A DNA stretch of 7,618 nt from positions 4,372 to 11,989 of the forward strand of contig PLMF01000229.1 in assembly GCA_003142355.1 (NCBI GenBank), read 5' to 3'. The notes beneath the pieces are model-generated. The model saw only the letters and a program-made list of their open reading frames with translations, was not told where the DNA came from and did not search any database. Numbering within the stretch: the stretch's first letter is position 1; each line of letters begins with the position of its first letter. The stretch is from Bryobacterales bacterium. Lineage in GTDB: Bacteria > Acidobacteriota > Terriglobia > Bryobacterales > Bryobacteraceae. This document shows, piece after piece, positions 1 through 6,007 of this stretch. Both the position numbers and the translations under genes were made by a program.

Positions 1-1128
<1,128 letters not shown>

Positions 1129-1133
1129 GGGCT

Positions 1134-1139
1134 TATACT
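1134..1139 (+). promoter_or_regulatory. Putative -10 element of the first TA operon
   Basis: TATACT sits 17 bases before the antitoxin ATG, and the identical hexamer in the same context (GGGCTTATACTnTAGGCAG) precedes the second antitoxin. No clear -35 hexamer is present at the usual distance. AGAGG at 1146-1150 is a plausible ribosome binding site 6 bases before the ATG. Inferred from sequence and from conservation between the two copies. Confidence 0.5.
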
Positions 1140-1156
1140 GTAGGCAGAGGCTTACG

Positions 1157-1408
1157 ATGACTGAACCGCGCGAGCAGGCTCACCAGTTGATCGACCGTCT
1201 GCCGGAGACGCAGGTCTCGGCCCTGGTCGGGCTGCTCGAAAGCTTCGTCGATCCCGTGGCCGTCGCTCTGCGCCATGCGCCCATCGACGATGAACCGGAG
1301 ACCGGCGATGAAAAGCAGTCCGCCGCCGGAGCGCGCGACTGGCTCGCCCGGCGCGGCGGCAAGGGCATTCCGCACGACGAAGCTATGCAGAGGCTCGGCC
1401 TGGAGTGA
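1157..1408 (+). CDS. Small antitoxin-like protein of the first TA pair
   Basis: An 83-residue acidic protein, probably the antitoxin that binds and neutralises the toxin encoded next. I do not recognise a named antitoxin family with certainty. Support is positional: it precedes a RelE-type toxin and overlaps it by 4 bases (GTGA at 1405-1408), giving translational coupling. The N-terminal half is helical (AHQLIDRLPETQ, then GLLESFVDPVAVAL), followed by a DDEP turn and a C-terminal tail RGGKGIPHDEAMQRLGL, which likely contacts the toxin. The same pattern (AHxLxxRL, LAP-DDE, GIPxEE, FGL) recurs at 2143-2385 and, broken, on the minus strand at 2687-2445, so this window carries three members of one family. 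ATG start with AGAGG six bases upstream. Autoregulation by the antitoxin or complex would be typical but is not shown. Confidence 0.75.
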   Translation: MTEPREQAHQLIDRLPETQVSALVGLLESFVDPVAVALRHAPIDDEPETGDEKQSAAGARDWLARRGGKGIPHDEAMQRLGLE

Positions 1409-1653
1409 GAGAGATCGAGTGGACCGAGACGGCGCTGGAACATATGGCGGCGCTTGATAAAGGCATCGCCCGGCGGGTGAAGCAGGCCGTCGAACGCTTC
1501 GCCGATACCGGCGCAGGCAACGTGAAAAGGCTCCAGGGCATCGACCCGCCCGAGTACCGCCTCCGCGTGGGAGACTACCGGGTCCGCTTCCACCTGGAGG
1601 GCGAGACGATTTGCATTCTCCAGGTCCGCAACCGCCGCGAGGCATATCGCTGA
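1405..1653 (+). CDS. RelE/ParE-superfamily toxin, complete
   Basis: An 82-residue toxin of the RelE/ParE fold, which in the RelE branch cleaves mRNA on the ribosome. The length and order of elements are complete: N-terminal strand EIEWTETALEHM, helices ALDKGIARRVKQAVERFA, loop GNVKRLQG, and the strand core YRLRVGDYRVRFH ending in ILQVRNRREAYR. The arginine in GDYRVRF (R59) and the C-terminal arginine cluster plus Y81 correspond to RelE residues that matter for RNA cleavage, which favours an active RelE-like RNase over a ParE gyrase poison. The start is GTG at 1405, overlapping the antitoxin stop as GTGA; no other start preserves the first strand. It is the only apparently intact toxin in the window. 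Activity is inferred from residues, not demonstrated. Confidence 0.88.
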   Translation: MREIEWTETALEHMAALDKGIARRVKQAVERFADTGAGNVKRLQGIDPPEYRLRVGDYRVRFHLEGETICILQVRNRREAYR

Positions 1654-1663
1654 AAGTTCGATA

Positions 1664-1681
1664 GGTTCCGGCATAGGAACC
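1664..1681. repeat. Small inverted repeat, 6-bp arms
   Basis: GGTTCC and GGAACC flank a 6-base loop, directly after the toxin stop codon and before the truncated Uma2 gene. No T-run follows on the plus strand, so a classical intrinsic terminator is not supported. It may be a weak RNA hairpin or a scar at the truncated end of the Uma2 gene. Confidence 0.3.
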
Positions 1682-1690
1682 AAAGTTGCG

Positions 1691-2059
1691 GTGAAGCACG
1701 CCTTTTCGCCCCTGTTCACCGCGCAGAGGGTGCGGGTGAACGAGGAGCCGCGTTACCGCGTCCCCGATATCTGCGTGAAGGCCCTGCCTCATCAAGTAAC
1801 TCCGATCCTCACGCGACCCGATTTGGCCATCGAGATCGTGTCGCCCGACGACGAAATTCCGGAGATGTCGGCGAAGATCGGGGACTACCTGGCCGCCGGC
1901 ATTCCGCATGTTTGGGTCGTCGACCCGTACAAGCGCACGCTGGTCGAAGCGGATCAGGCCGGCATCCGGCGCCCCGCCAGCCCGGTGCTCGCGATGCCCT
2001 TAGTGGGCGAGATCGATTTCGCGCTGTTGTTCCAGCAACTCGATGAGCCCGCCGAGTAG
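1691..2059 (+). pseudogene. Uma2-family (DUF820) endonuclease, N-terminally truncated
   Basis: Uma2/DUF820 proteins have a PD-(D/E)XK nuclease fold, are usually about 185-200 residues and often occur in many copies; their biological role is poorly known. Here only about 122 codons match. Recognisable are the strand before the catalytic Asp (QRVRV...YRVPDICV), the acidic motif AIEIVSPDD, the helix MSAKIGDYLAAGIPHVWVVDP and the C-terminal FALLFQQLDEP. The usual first ~65 residues (the EEY/EEF opening and the YVDGEL/ELIDGE-type motif) are absent. The frame is open upstream of the GTG at 1691 into the toxin stop region but shows no family resemblance there. The C-terminus looks normal. It is therefore a 5'-deleted remnant, perhaps cut when the preceding TA module arrived. 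A short translated product from the GTG is possible but probably not a nuclease. Confidence 0.72.
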
Positions 2060-2074
2060 TTGAAGCCCTCCCTT

Positions 2075-2133
2075 ATCCGAGCCCTGGTGAGGCTGAGCCG
2101 GGGAAAATGAGCGGGCTTATACTTTAGGCAGGG
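2075..2133 (+). repeat. Direct repeat copy 2: regulator-tail remnant plus TA promoter
   Basis: In one frame this segment reads IRALVRLSRGK followed by TGA, matching the end of the regulator at 1096-1128 (IRALGLSRGK, stop), and then continues into the same promoter block GGGCTTATACTTTAGGCAG. The remainder of the regulator gene is not present upstream, where the truncated Uma2 gene ends at 2059. It suggests duplication of a regulator-tail/promoter/antitoxin unit. Confidence 0.65.
2118..2123 (+). promoter_or_regulatory. Putative -10 element of the second TA operon
   Basis: TATACT lies 19 bases before the ATG at 2143, in the same surrounding sequence as the promoter at 1134-1139. GGGGAAG at 2131-2137 serves as ribosome binding site. 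No convincing -35 hexamer was found, so the conserved upstream CTGAGCCGGGG may carry activator or operator function instead. Confidence 0.45.
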
Positions 2134-2142
2134 GAAGAACCA

Positions 2143-2385
2143 ATGGACAGACAACGGGCACATCAGTTGCTCGATCGGCTCGACGCCGCCCAGCTCGACG
2201 CCGTCGTCGGACTGCTCAAAGTGATGGTGGAACCGCTGGCGCGCTCGCTGGCGCTGGCGCCGGTGGAAGAGGAAGAGATCACGCCCGAGACGGCCGCGGC
2301 GCTGGACCGCGCCCGCGCTTCGCTGGCCCGCGGTGAAGGCATCCCGCACGAAGAAGTTCGACGCGAGTTCGGGCTGAGCCGGTGA
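2143..2385 (+). CDS. Small antitoxin-like protein, second copy, intact but orphaned
   Basis: An 80-residue homologue of the protein at 1157-1408. Shared elements are AHQLLDRL, VVGLL, a second helix VEPLARSLALAP, an acidic turn EEEE and the C-terminal tail RGEGIPHEEVRREFGL. It is presumably a type II antitoxin by position, since a toxin start overlaps its stop through GTGA at 2382-2385, as in the first module. The toxin, however, is cut after about 21 codons, so this antitoxin has no complete local partner. It could still bind the related complete toxin at 1405 or be a neutral relic; divergence between the two antitoxins makes cross-neutralisation uncertain. The reading frame is undamaged and the promoter and ribosome binding site are in place, so expression is likely. 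Confidence 0.7.
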   Translation: MDRQRAHQLLDRLDAAQLDAVVGLLKVMVEPLARSLALAPVEEEEITPETAAALDRARASLARGEGIPHEEVRREFGLSR

Positions 2386-2543
2386 GCGAGGACGCCGCGC
2401 CCGAGCGGATCGCCGTCATCTGGTCGCCGGAAGCCCGCACGGACCGGGAAATCTTCCGGCCTGAGGCCGAACTCGGCAAGAACCTCCTCCATCGGGATCC
2501 CCTTGCCACCGTGTTGCGCAAACCAGGGCTGGCCGGTGTGTAA
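2382..2543 (+). pseudogene. RelE/ParE-type toxin fragment, truncated and fused to foreign sequence
   Basis: The GTG at 2382 opens a frame whose first 21 codons look like the start of a RelE/ParE toxin: an acidic lead, then IAVIWSPEARTD, comparable to the EIEWTETALEH opening of the complete toxin at 1405. From about base 2445 the resemblance stops. The remaining frame (to TAA at 2541-2543, 53 codons in total) is simply the antisense of the minus-strand antitoxin remnant. The helices, the core strands and every catalytic residue are missing, so no toxin activity is expected. Translational coupling to the antitoxin through GTGA would still yield a short chimeric peptide. Confidence 0.65.
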
Positions 2544-2687
2544 GCGGCGGCGGTCCTGCTCCGTCACGGGTTCATCGTCGGGCGGGGCCGCGGCCACAGC
2601 GCGGGCGATAGGATCGAGGAGAATCTGTGAATCCGGCAGCCGTTCGATGAGTTCGTGCGCGTGATGTTTCTCCGTGGCTCAGTTCAT
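2445..2687 (-). pseudogene. Third antitoxin homologue, disrupted
   Basis: Read on the minus strand from the ATG at 2687-2685, this is a third member of the local antitoxin family. It contains AHELIERLPDSQ, then LLDPIARAVAAAP, DDEPVTEQD and the tail HGGKGIPMEEVLAEFGLRPEDFP. Three defects are visible. Codon 3 is a stop (ATG AAC TGA), or equivalently a small indel has shifted the first codons, because ACTGAGCCACGG one base over would encode TEPR as in the first copy. About nine residues between SQ and LLDP are missing relative to the other copies, an in-frame deletion. The natural stop has been lost at a junction near 2445, beyond which the frame runs into the antisense of the plus-strand toxin and antitoxin. 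GGGAGA just upstream is the former ribosome binding site. Its toxin gene is entirely gone. Confidence 0.68.
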
Positions 2688-2871
2688 TGACTCTCCCTTG
2701 CACCATCATAGCTACTATCAAGTTGGGAGCGAACGCGCGGGCCAGGGCTTCGAACGCATCAAACAGTGTTCCTATCCAGCGGTTGGCCGCGTCGATGTTG
2801 TCGGCGGCGATGTATTCCCAGATCTCATCAAGGTCGAGATCGGCATCAACGCTGAGAACATAACCCGTCAT
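2572..2871 (-). pseudogene. ParE-type toxin, 3'-truncated (homology 2871-2734)
   Basis: The minus-strand ATG at 2871 overlaps the parD stop as ATGA (2868-2871), the usual parDE coupling. The first ~46 codons are a convincing ParE start: a YVLS strand, a DLDEIWEYIA helix, DNIDAANRWI and FDAFEALARA. ParE proteins run about 95-105 residues and continue with a GMGH-type loop, a core strand around a VGxYxxxYR motif and a C-terminal VTQGxRD-like stretch. None of these is present. At about base 2734 the frame passes straight into the 33-bp promoter-like repeat and then out-of-frame through the antitoxin remnant, ending at 2572. The total length of 99 codons imitates a full ParE but the second half is not homologous. 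Gyrase poisoning activity is not expected. Confidence 0.7.
2700..2732. repeat. 33-bp promoter-like direct repeat, copy A
   Basis: Matches 3222-3254 at 28 of 33 positions in the same orientation, with blocks GCACCATCA, GCTACTAT, AAGT and GGAGCGA. On the minus strand it holds TATGAT (2710-2705), a candidate -10 for the broken antitoxin starting at 2687. The truncation point of the ParE gene falls within two bases of its right edge. Confidence 0.65.
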
Positions 2872-3134
2872 GGGTTTGGCTTCCGGCGTTCTTGTGATTT
2901 CCGCTGGAGCTTTGCGCGAGACTCGGCCGGATTGACCTTTTCGCCGTGGTCCAGCGAAGCCAACCGCCGCCCCAACTCTTGATTGAATTCCGCCAACTGG
3001 CTGGCGCGGGCCTGGTCGTGCTCTTCCAGAAGCCGCAGGGCCTCCCTGACGACTTCGCTAGCTGAATTGTAGCGACCGGAGCCGACCTTTGTGCTGACAA
3101 ATTGTTCCAGCTCGGGCGTGAGCGAGACATTCAT
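2868..3134 (-). CDS. parD: ParD-type antitoxin (ribbon-helix-helix)
   Basis: An 88-residue ParD-family antitoxin. The N-terminal ribbon-helix-helix opens MNVSLTPELEQFV, followed by the family signature SGRYNSASEVVREALRLLEE, which forms the DNA-binding dimer. The C-terminal part (ASQLAEFNQELGRRLASLDHGE...) would wrap the ParE toxin; the last ~20 residues are basic and probably disordered. The start is the ATG at 3134 with GAGGGG upstream. The stop overlaps the ParE start by ATGA. The frame is intact, whereas the partner toxin is cut in half, so this is an orphan antitoxin that may still repress its own promoter. The promoter and a palindrome overlapping its -10 region lie at 3160-3190. Family assignment is strong; present-day function is uncertain. 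Confidence 0.88.
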   Translation of the reverse strand: MNVSLTPELEQFVSTKVGSGRYNSASEVVREALRLLEEHDQARASQLAEFNQELGRRLASLDHGEKVNPAESRAKLQRKSQERRKPNP

Positions 3135-3159
3135 GGCGATACCCCTCGTCTTTCAGCTT

Positions 3160-3190
3160 TTATCTTATCCCAGATAACAAGCTTCGTCAA
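3160..3190 (-). promoter_or_regulatory. Promoter and palindromic operator of parD
   Basis: Read on the minus strand, TTGACG (3190-3185) is followed by a 17-base spacer and TAAGAT (3167-3162), a near-consensus housekeeping promoter ending about 28 bases before the parD ATG. A perfect inverted repeat, TTATCT and AGATAA around a 6-base centre (3160-3177), covers the -10 element. That is where a ParD ribbon-helix-helix dimer would be expected to bind for autorepression. The promoter and palindrome are visible; the operator role is inferred. Confidence 0.6.
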
Positions 3191-3221
3191 TCTTTGGTAT
3201 CGCTTTGACCGGTAATCTGGC

Positions 3222-3254
3222 GCACCATCAGGGCTACTATAAAGTCAGGAGCGA
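3222..3254. repeat. 33-bp promoter-like direct repeat, copy B
   Basis: Second copy of the repeat at 2700-2732, 522 bases away. Here, on the plus strand, its AGGAG (3247-3251) is the ribosome binding site of pcm, nine bases before the TTG start, and ACTATAA just upstream could be part of a -10 region. In the minus direction it lies behind the parD promoter. Confidence 0.65.
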
Positions 3255-3260
3255 CCAAGC

Positions 3261-3908
3261 TTGATTCCGGATTGGCCCACGGAGCGCCGCCGAATGGTGG
3301 AAGCGCAACTGCGCCGGCGCGGCATCCACGACGACCGCGTTCTCCAAGCCATGCTTGAGATCCCGCGCGAGGAGTTTGTGCCGGCTGAATCACGCCTGGT
3401 GGCCTGCCAGGACGAACCGATTCACATTGGCCACGGCCAGACCATTTCACAGCCGTACATGACGGCGCTGATGGCGGAATCGCTCGAGTTGACGGGCACC
3501 CAAACCGTGCTGGAAGTCGGCGCGGGGAGCGGGTATGCCGCCGCGGTGCTGGGGGCGCTGGCTTTTCGGGTGGTGTCGGTCGAGATCATTCCCGCGCTGG
3601 CGCAACTGGCTCTCGAGAATCTGCACCGGACGGGACGCGACGCGAACGTGACCGTGGTCTGCGGCGACGGGTCCCTGGGTTATCCGGAAGCGGCGCCATT
3701 CGATGCGATCTCGGTGGCGGCGGGCGCGCCCGAAATCCCGGCCGCACTGCTCGCGCAACTGAAAGATCCCGGCCGGCTGGTGATTCCCGTGGGCGATTAC
3801 GGCGACCAGGAGCTGCGCGTGGTCTCGAAGCAGCACGGGCGCATCGATTACCGGGTGGCGGTGTTGTGCCGGTTCGTCCCGCTGCGCGGCGGAGAGGGGT
3901 GGGAATAG
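3261..3908 (+). CDS. pcm: Protein-L-isoaspartate O-methyltransferase
   Basis: Uses S-adenosylmethionine to methylate isoaspartyl residues formed by spontaneous damage of Asp/Asn, starting their repair to aspartate (EC 2.1.1.77); cytosolic. At 215 residues it is the usual length. Visible family features are the N-terminal helix RMVEAQLRRRGI, MLEIPREEFVP, the substrate loop GHGQTISQPYM (~58-67), SAM motif I VLEVGAGSGYAAAVL (~83-97), the acidic residue SVEI ending the next strand, a GDGSLG loop, FDAISVAAGAPEIP and the characteristic C-terminal CRFVPLRGGEGW. The start is TTG at 3261, preceded by AGGAG nine bases upstream; the next in-frame ATG (3294) would delete part of the first helix. The following gene begins directly after its stop, so the two form an operon. 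Nothing looks damaged. Confidence 0.95.
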   Translation: MIPDWPTERRRMVEAQLRRRGIHDDRVLQAMLEIPREEFVPAESRLVACQDEPIHIGHGQTISQPYMTALMAESLELTGTQTVLEVGAGSGYAAAVLGALAFRVVSVEIIPALAQLALENLHRTGRDANVTVVCGDGSLGYPEAAPFDAISVAAGAPEIPAALLAQLKDPGRLVIPVGDYGDQELRVVSKQHGRIDYRVAVLCRFVPLRGGEGWE

Positions 3909-4211
3909 ATGCGGTTGCGAACGGCGGGAGACAGGCTCAAAATCGAGCACAGCATCATCGATGGCGTGCGCGAAATTCTGGAGGAGTTGCTGGCGGCGAA
4001 TCCCGTCATCCGCTCCGTCATTCCGGGAGTGATCCGGCCGGTGCGCGACGCCAGAGGCAAGGTGAAGGTGCGGGTGACGGTGCCGACGCAAAACGGCTGG
4101 AAGGCGATCGCGCTCAGCGCGGGCGCGCGGCAGGAGCTGTTCGTCAGCACGGAGTTGGGGAAGGAAGAGCTGGAGGCGGCGCTCAAGCGCGCGGGCGCGG
4201 TGGTGGTGTGA
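3909..4211 (+). CDS. Small conserved protein, DUF2103-like
   Basis: A 100-residue protein of unproven function. The order of features (an LKIEHSIIDG opening, a helix REILEELL, then VIPGVIRPVRD, a basic strand KVKVRVTVP, GWKAIALSAGARQELFVST, and a C-terminal helix) resembles what I remember of the DUF2103 family, in which an N-terminal H-S-T/I stretch and a TPG/IPG turn precede two beta strands; some members are annotated as predicted metal-binding proteins. That match is from memory. The start ATG directly abuts the pcm stop, with GGAGAGGGG about ten bases upstream inside pcm, so it is co-transcribed and probably co-translated with pcm. Its last 29 bases overlap the convergent menG gene. No signal peptide or membrane segment is visible. 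Confidence 0.6.
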   Translation: MRLRTAGDRLKIEHSIIDGVREILEELLAANPVIRSVIPGVIRPVRDARGKVKVRVTVPTQNGWKAIALSAGARQELFVSTELGKEELEAALKRAGAVVV

Positions 4212-4920
4212 CTCCCAGGTGCAGAGTCGCTATGCCGCCGCTGAAGCGTTCGTAACGCACTTCTTCGAAGCCGGCGCGGCGCATCTCTTCCGCCAGTTCC
4301 TCGGCCGAGGGAAACTTGCGCACGGATTCCGGGAGATACGTGTACGCCTCGCGCGAGCCGGAAAGAGCGCCGCCGATCGGCGGCAGGATGCGGCGGGAAT
4401 AGAAGTGGTAGAGCGCCGCGAAGATGGCGTTGGGCGGTTCGGAGAATTCCAGGATGGCGGCCATGCCCGCCGGGCCAAGCACGCGCCGCATCTCTACCAG
4501 GCCCGCCCCATAGTTCGCCAGGTTGCGAAAACCGAAAGCCACAGTCACCAGATCGAGCGAGGCATCGCGCAGCGGGAGGCGGAGGGCGTCGGCCTCGAAT
4601 AGGCCCGCAGCGCCTTTCCCCCGCGCTGCGACCAGCATGGGGTGGCAGAAGTCGGAACCGAGAACGGGAGCACCGCATTCCCTTGCGAGGGCCAGCGTCA
4701 GGTCGCCGGTGCCGCAGCAGATGTCCAGGACGCGCGCGCCGGGGCGCTCCAGAATCGGGCGCACGCGGCGAACCGTGCGGGCGCGCCAGAGCCGGTCGAT
4801 GTTGAAAGACAGCACGTGGTTGGCCAGGTCGTAGCGGCGCGCCACGCGCGCGAACATGCCCCGCACCCAGGCGGCGGCTTCCCGCTCATTGCCCGCGCCC
4901 GGGGGCGCCGTGCCCTTCAC
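4183..4920 (-). CDS. ubiE: Demethylmenaquinone methyltransferase (UbiE/MenG family)
   Basis: Transfers a methyl group from S-adenosylmethionine to the quinone ring in the last step of menaquinone synthesis; members in ubiquinone makers also methylate a ubiquinone intermediate. The 245 residues include the family opening FARVARRYDLANHVLSFNIDRLWR, SAM motif I VLDICCGTGDLTLAL (~64-78), a GSDFCHPML loop, DLVTVAFGFRN (~123-133), EFSEPPN and EAYTYLPESVRKFP (~191-204), ending GGIATLHLG. A menaquinone role is favoured because the lineage suggested by the window respires with menaquinone; this is inferred. The GTG start at 4920 overlaps the aroB stop (GTGA, 4917-4920), so it is the second gene of an aroB-menG operon. 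The final ~8 residues (PPPRPRA) are antisense to the DUF2103-like gene and look like a run-on tail. Confidence 0.92.
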   Translation of the reverse strand: MKGTAPPGAGNEREAAAWVRGMFARVARRYDLANHVLSFNIDRLWRARTVRRVRPILERPGARVLDICCGTGDLTLALARECGAPVLGSDFCHPMLVAARGKGAAGLFEADALRLPLRDASLDLVTVAFGFRNLANYGAGLVEMRRVLGPAGMAAILEFSEPPNAIFAALYHFYSRRILPPIGGALSGSREAYTYLPESVRKFPSAEELAEEMRRAGFEEVRYERFSGGIATLHLGVTPPPRPRA

Positions 4921-5990
4921 GAGAGCGCGGACCGGATGGATTCGAGCACCAGCGTTTCGTCGATCCCCGAAACCACCGCCACCTCGCCGATGCGCACGGG
5001 CACCACAAAGTGGATTTTGCCTTGCACCGTCTTCTTATCGTGCACGAGACGCGCGCCGAGGTTGGCGGCCGCGATGCCGTCGAGCGGCGGAATGGGGCCG
5101 TAGAGCCGCAACATCTCCAGGATCTCGACGCAGTCTTCGGCGGAAAGGTGGCCCGTCAGTTGGCCCAGGCAGGCGGCGGCGCGCATGCCGAAAGCGACGG
5201 CCTCTCCATGCAGGAACCGGGTGTATCCGGTTTCGGCTTCGAGAGCGTGGCCGAAGGTGTGGCCGAAATTCAGGATGCGGCGGAGATCGGTATCGCGCTC
5301 GTCGGCGGAGACCACTTCGCACTTCATCCGAACCGCATCGGCGATGATGCGGTCCACGGCTTGCGGCTGCCGGGCCAGCACCTCGCGGCTGCGATCGCCG
5401 AGAAAGCGGAACAGATCGGGTTCGCGAATGATGCCGGCCTTGACGATTTCGTGTAGGCCGGCGCGGTATTCGCGTTCCGGAAGCGTCGCCAACACCGCCG
5501 GATCGATCAGCACCGCCAGCGGCTGGTGGAAACTGCCGATGAGGTTCTTGCCGCTGACGAGGTTCACGCCGGTCTTGCCCCCGAGCGAGGCGTCGACCTG
5601 CGCCAGCAGCGTGGTGGGAACGTGGATCACCGGAATGCCGCGCATGAAAATCGCGGCCAGGAAGCCGGCCATGTCGCTGACAATGCCGCCGCCGAAGGCC
5701 ACCACCAGGCTCGAACGGTCACCCCCGCGGCGCACCATTTCTTCGGCGAGTTGTTCCACCGGCGCGAACCGCTTCCGCTCTTCGCCGCCGGGCAGATGGA
5801 GCACTTCGTAATCCGCGCCCGCCAGGCCGCGCTCGAGCGCCTCGCCCTGGTGCCGCCACACGTCTTCGGTGGAGACCACGAACAGCCTGCCGGCCTTGGA
5901 AGGGATGTATTGCGCCAATTGCCCGACGACGCCCCGCTCCACCACGGCCGAATAGCAGCGTTGGGCCGTTTCGACGCGAAAAGAGGGCAT
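4917..5990 (-). CDS. aroB: 3-dehydroquinate synthase
   Basis: Converts DAHP to 3-dehydroquinate using NAD and a divalent metal (EC 4.2.3.4), the second step of the shikimate pathway to chorismate. With the ATG at 5990 the protein is 357 residues, normal for the family. Seen in order: FGGGIVSDMAGFLA (NAD site), PTTLLAQVDASLGGKTGVN, GLHEIVKAGII, NFGHTFGHALE, FLHGEAVAFGM and HDKK near the C-terminus. The metal ligands would be the Glu of GLHEIV (~181), the first His of NFGHTFGH (~244) and the His of FLHGEAV (~261), and all are present. A TTG two codons upstream (5996) is a weaker alternative start. No good ribosome binding site precedes either; a large inverted repeat begins 17 bases upstream of the ATG. 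Its stop overlaps the start of the menG/ubiE gene, linking supply of chorismate to menaquinone synthesis. Confidence 0.96.
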   Translation of the reverse strand: MPSFRVETAQRCYSAVVERGVVGQLAQYIPSKAGRLFVVSTEDVWRHQGEALERGLAGADYEVLHLPGGEERKRFAPVEQLAEEMVRRGGDRSSLVVAFGGGIVSDMAGFLAAIFMRGIPVIHVPTTLLAQVDASLGGKTGVNLVSGKNLIGSFHQPLAVLIDPAVLATLPEREYRAGLHEIVKAGIIREPDLFRFLGDRSREVLARQPQAVDRIIADAVRMKCEVVSADERDTDLRRILNFGHTFGHALEAETGYTRFLHGEAVAFGMRAAACLGQLTGHLSAEDCVEILEMLRLYGPIPPLDGIAAANLGARLVHDKKTVQGKIHFVVPVRIGEVAVVSGIDETLVLESIRSALS

Positions 5991-6007
5991 ACGCAATTTG
6001 TACCATG

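Noticed and set aside
1664..1681. Intrinsic terminator after the RelE-like toxin
   Set aside because: The stem is only 6 bp and is not followed by a T-run, so only an inverted repeat is claimed.
1133..1909. 258-codon minus-strand frame across the first TA pair and Uma2 remnant
   Set aside because: It crosses three plus-strand genes and their intergenic spaces and has a composition typical of antisense translation (Arg, Gly, Pro rich), with no family signature.
2092..2110. A second, separate sigma-54 regulator gene
   Set aside because: Only about eleven C-terminal codons match; stop codons and the Uma2 remnant lie directly upstream, so this is a repeat fragment at most.
2674..2982. 102-codon plus-strand frame
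   Set aside because: It is the antisense of the parD-parE' overlap region; the minus strand carries clear ParD and ParE signatures.
3447..4091. Minus-strand frames opposite pcm and the DUF2103-like gene
   Set aside because: They are antisense to well supported genes, His/Arg rich and without motifs.
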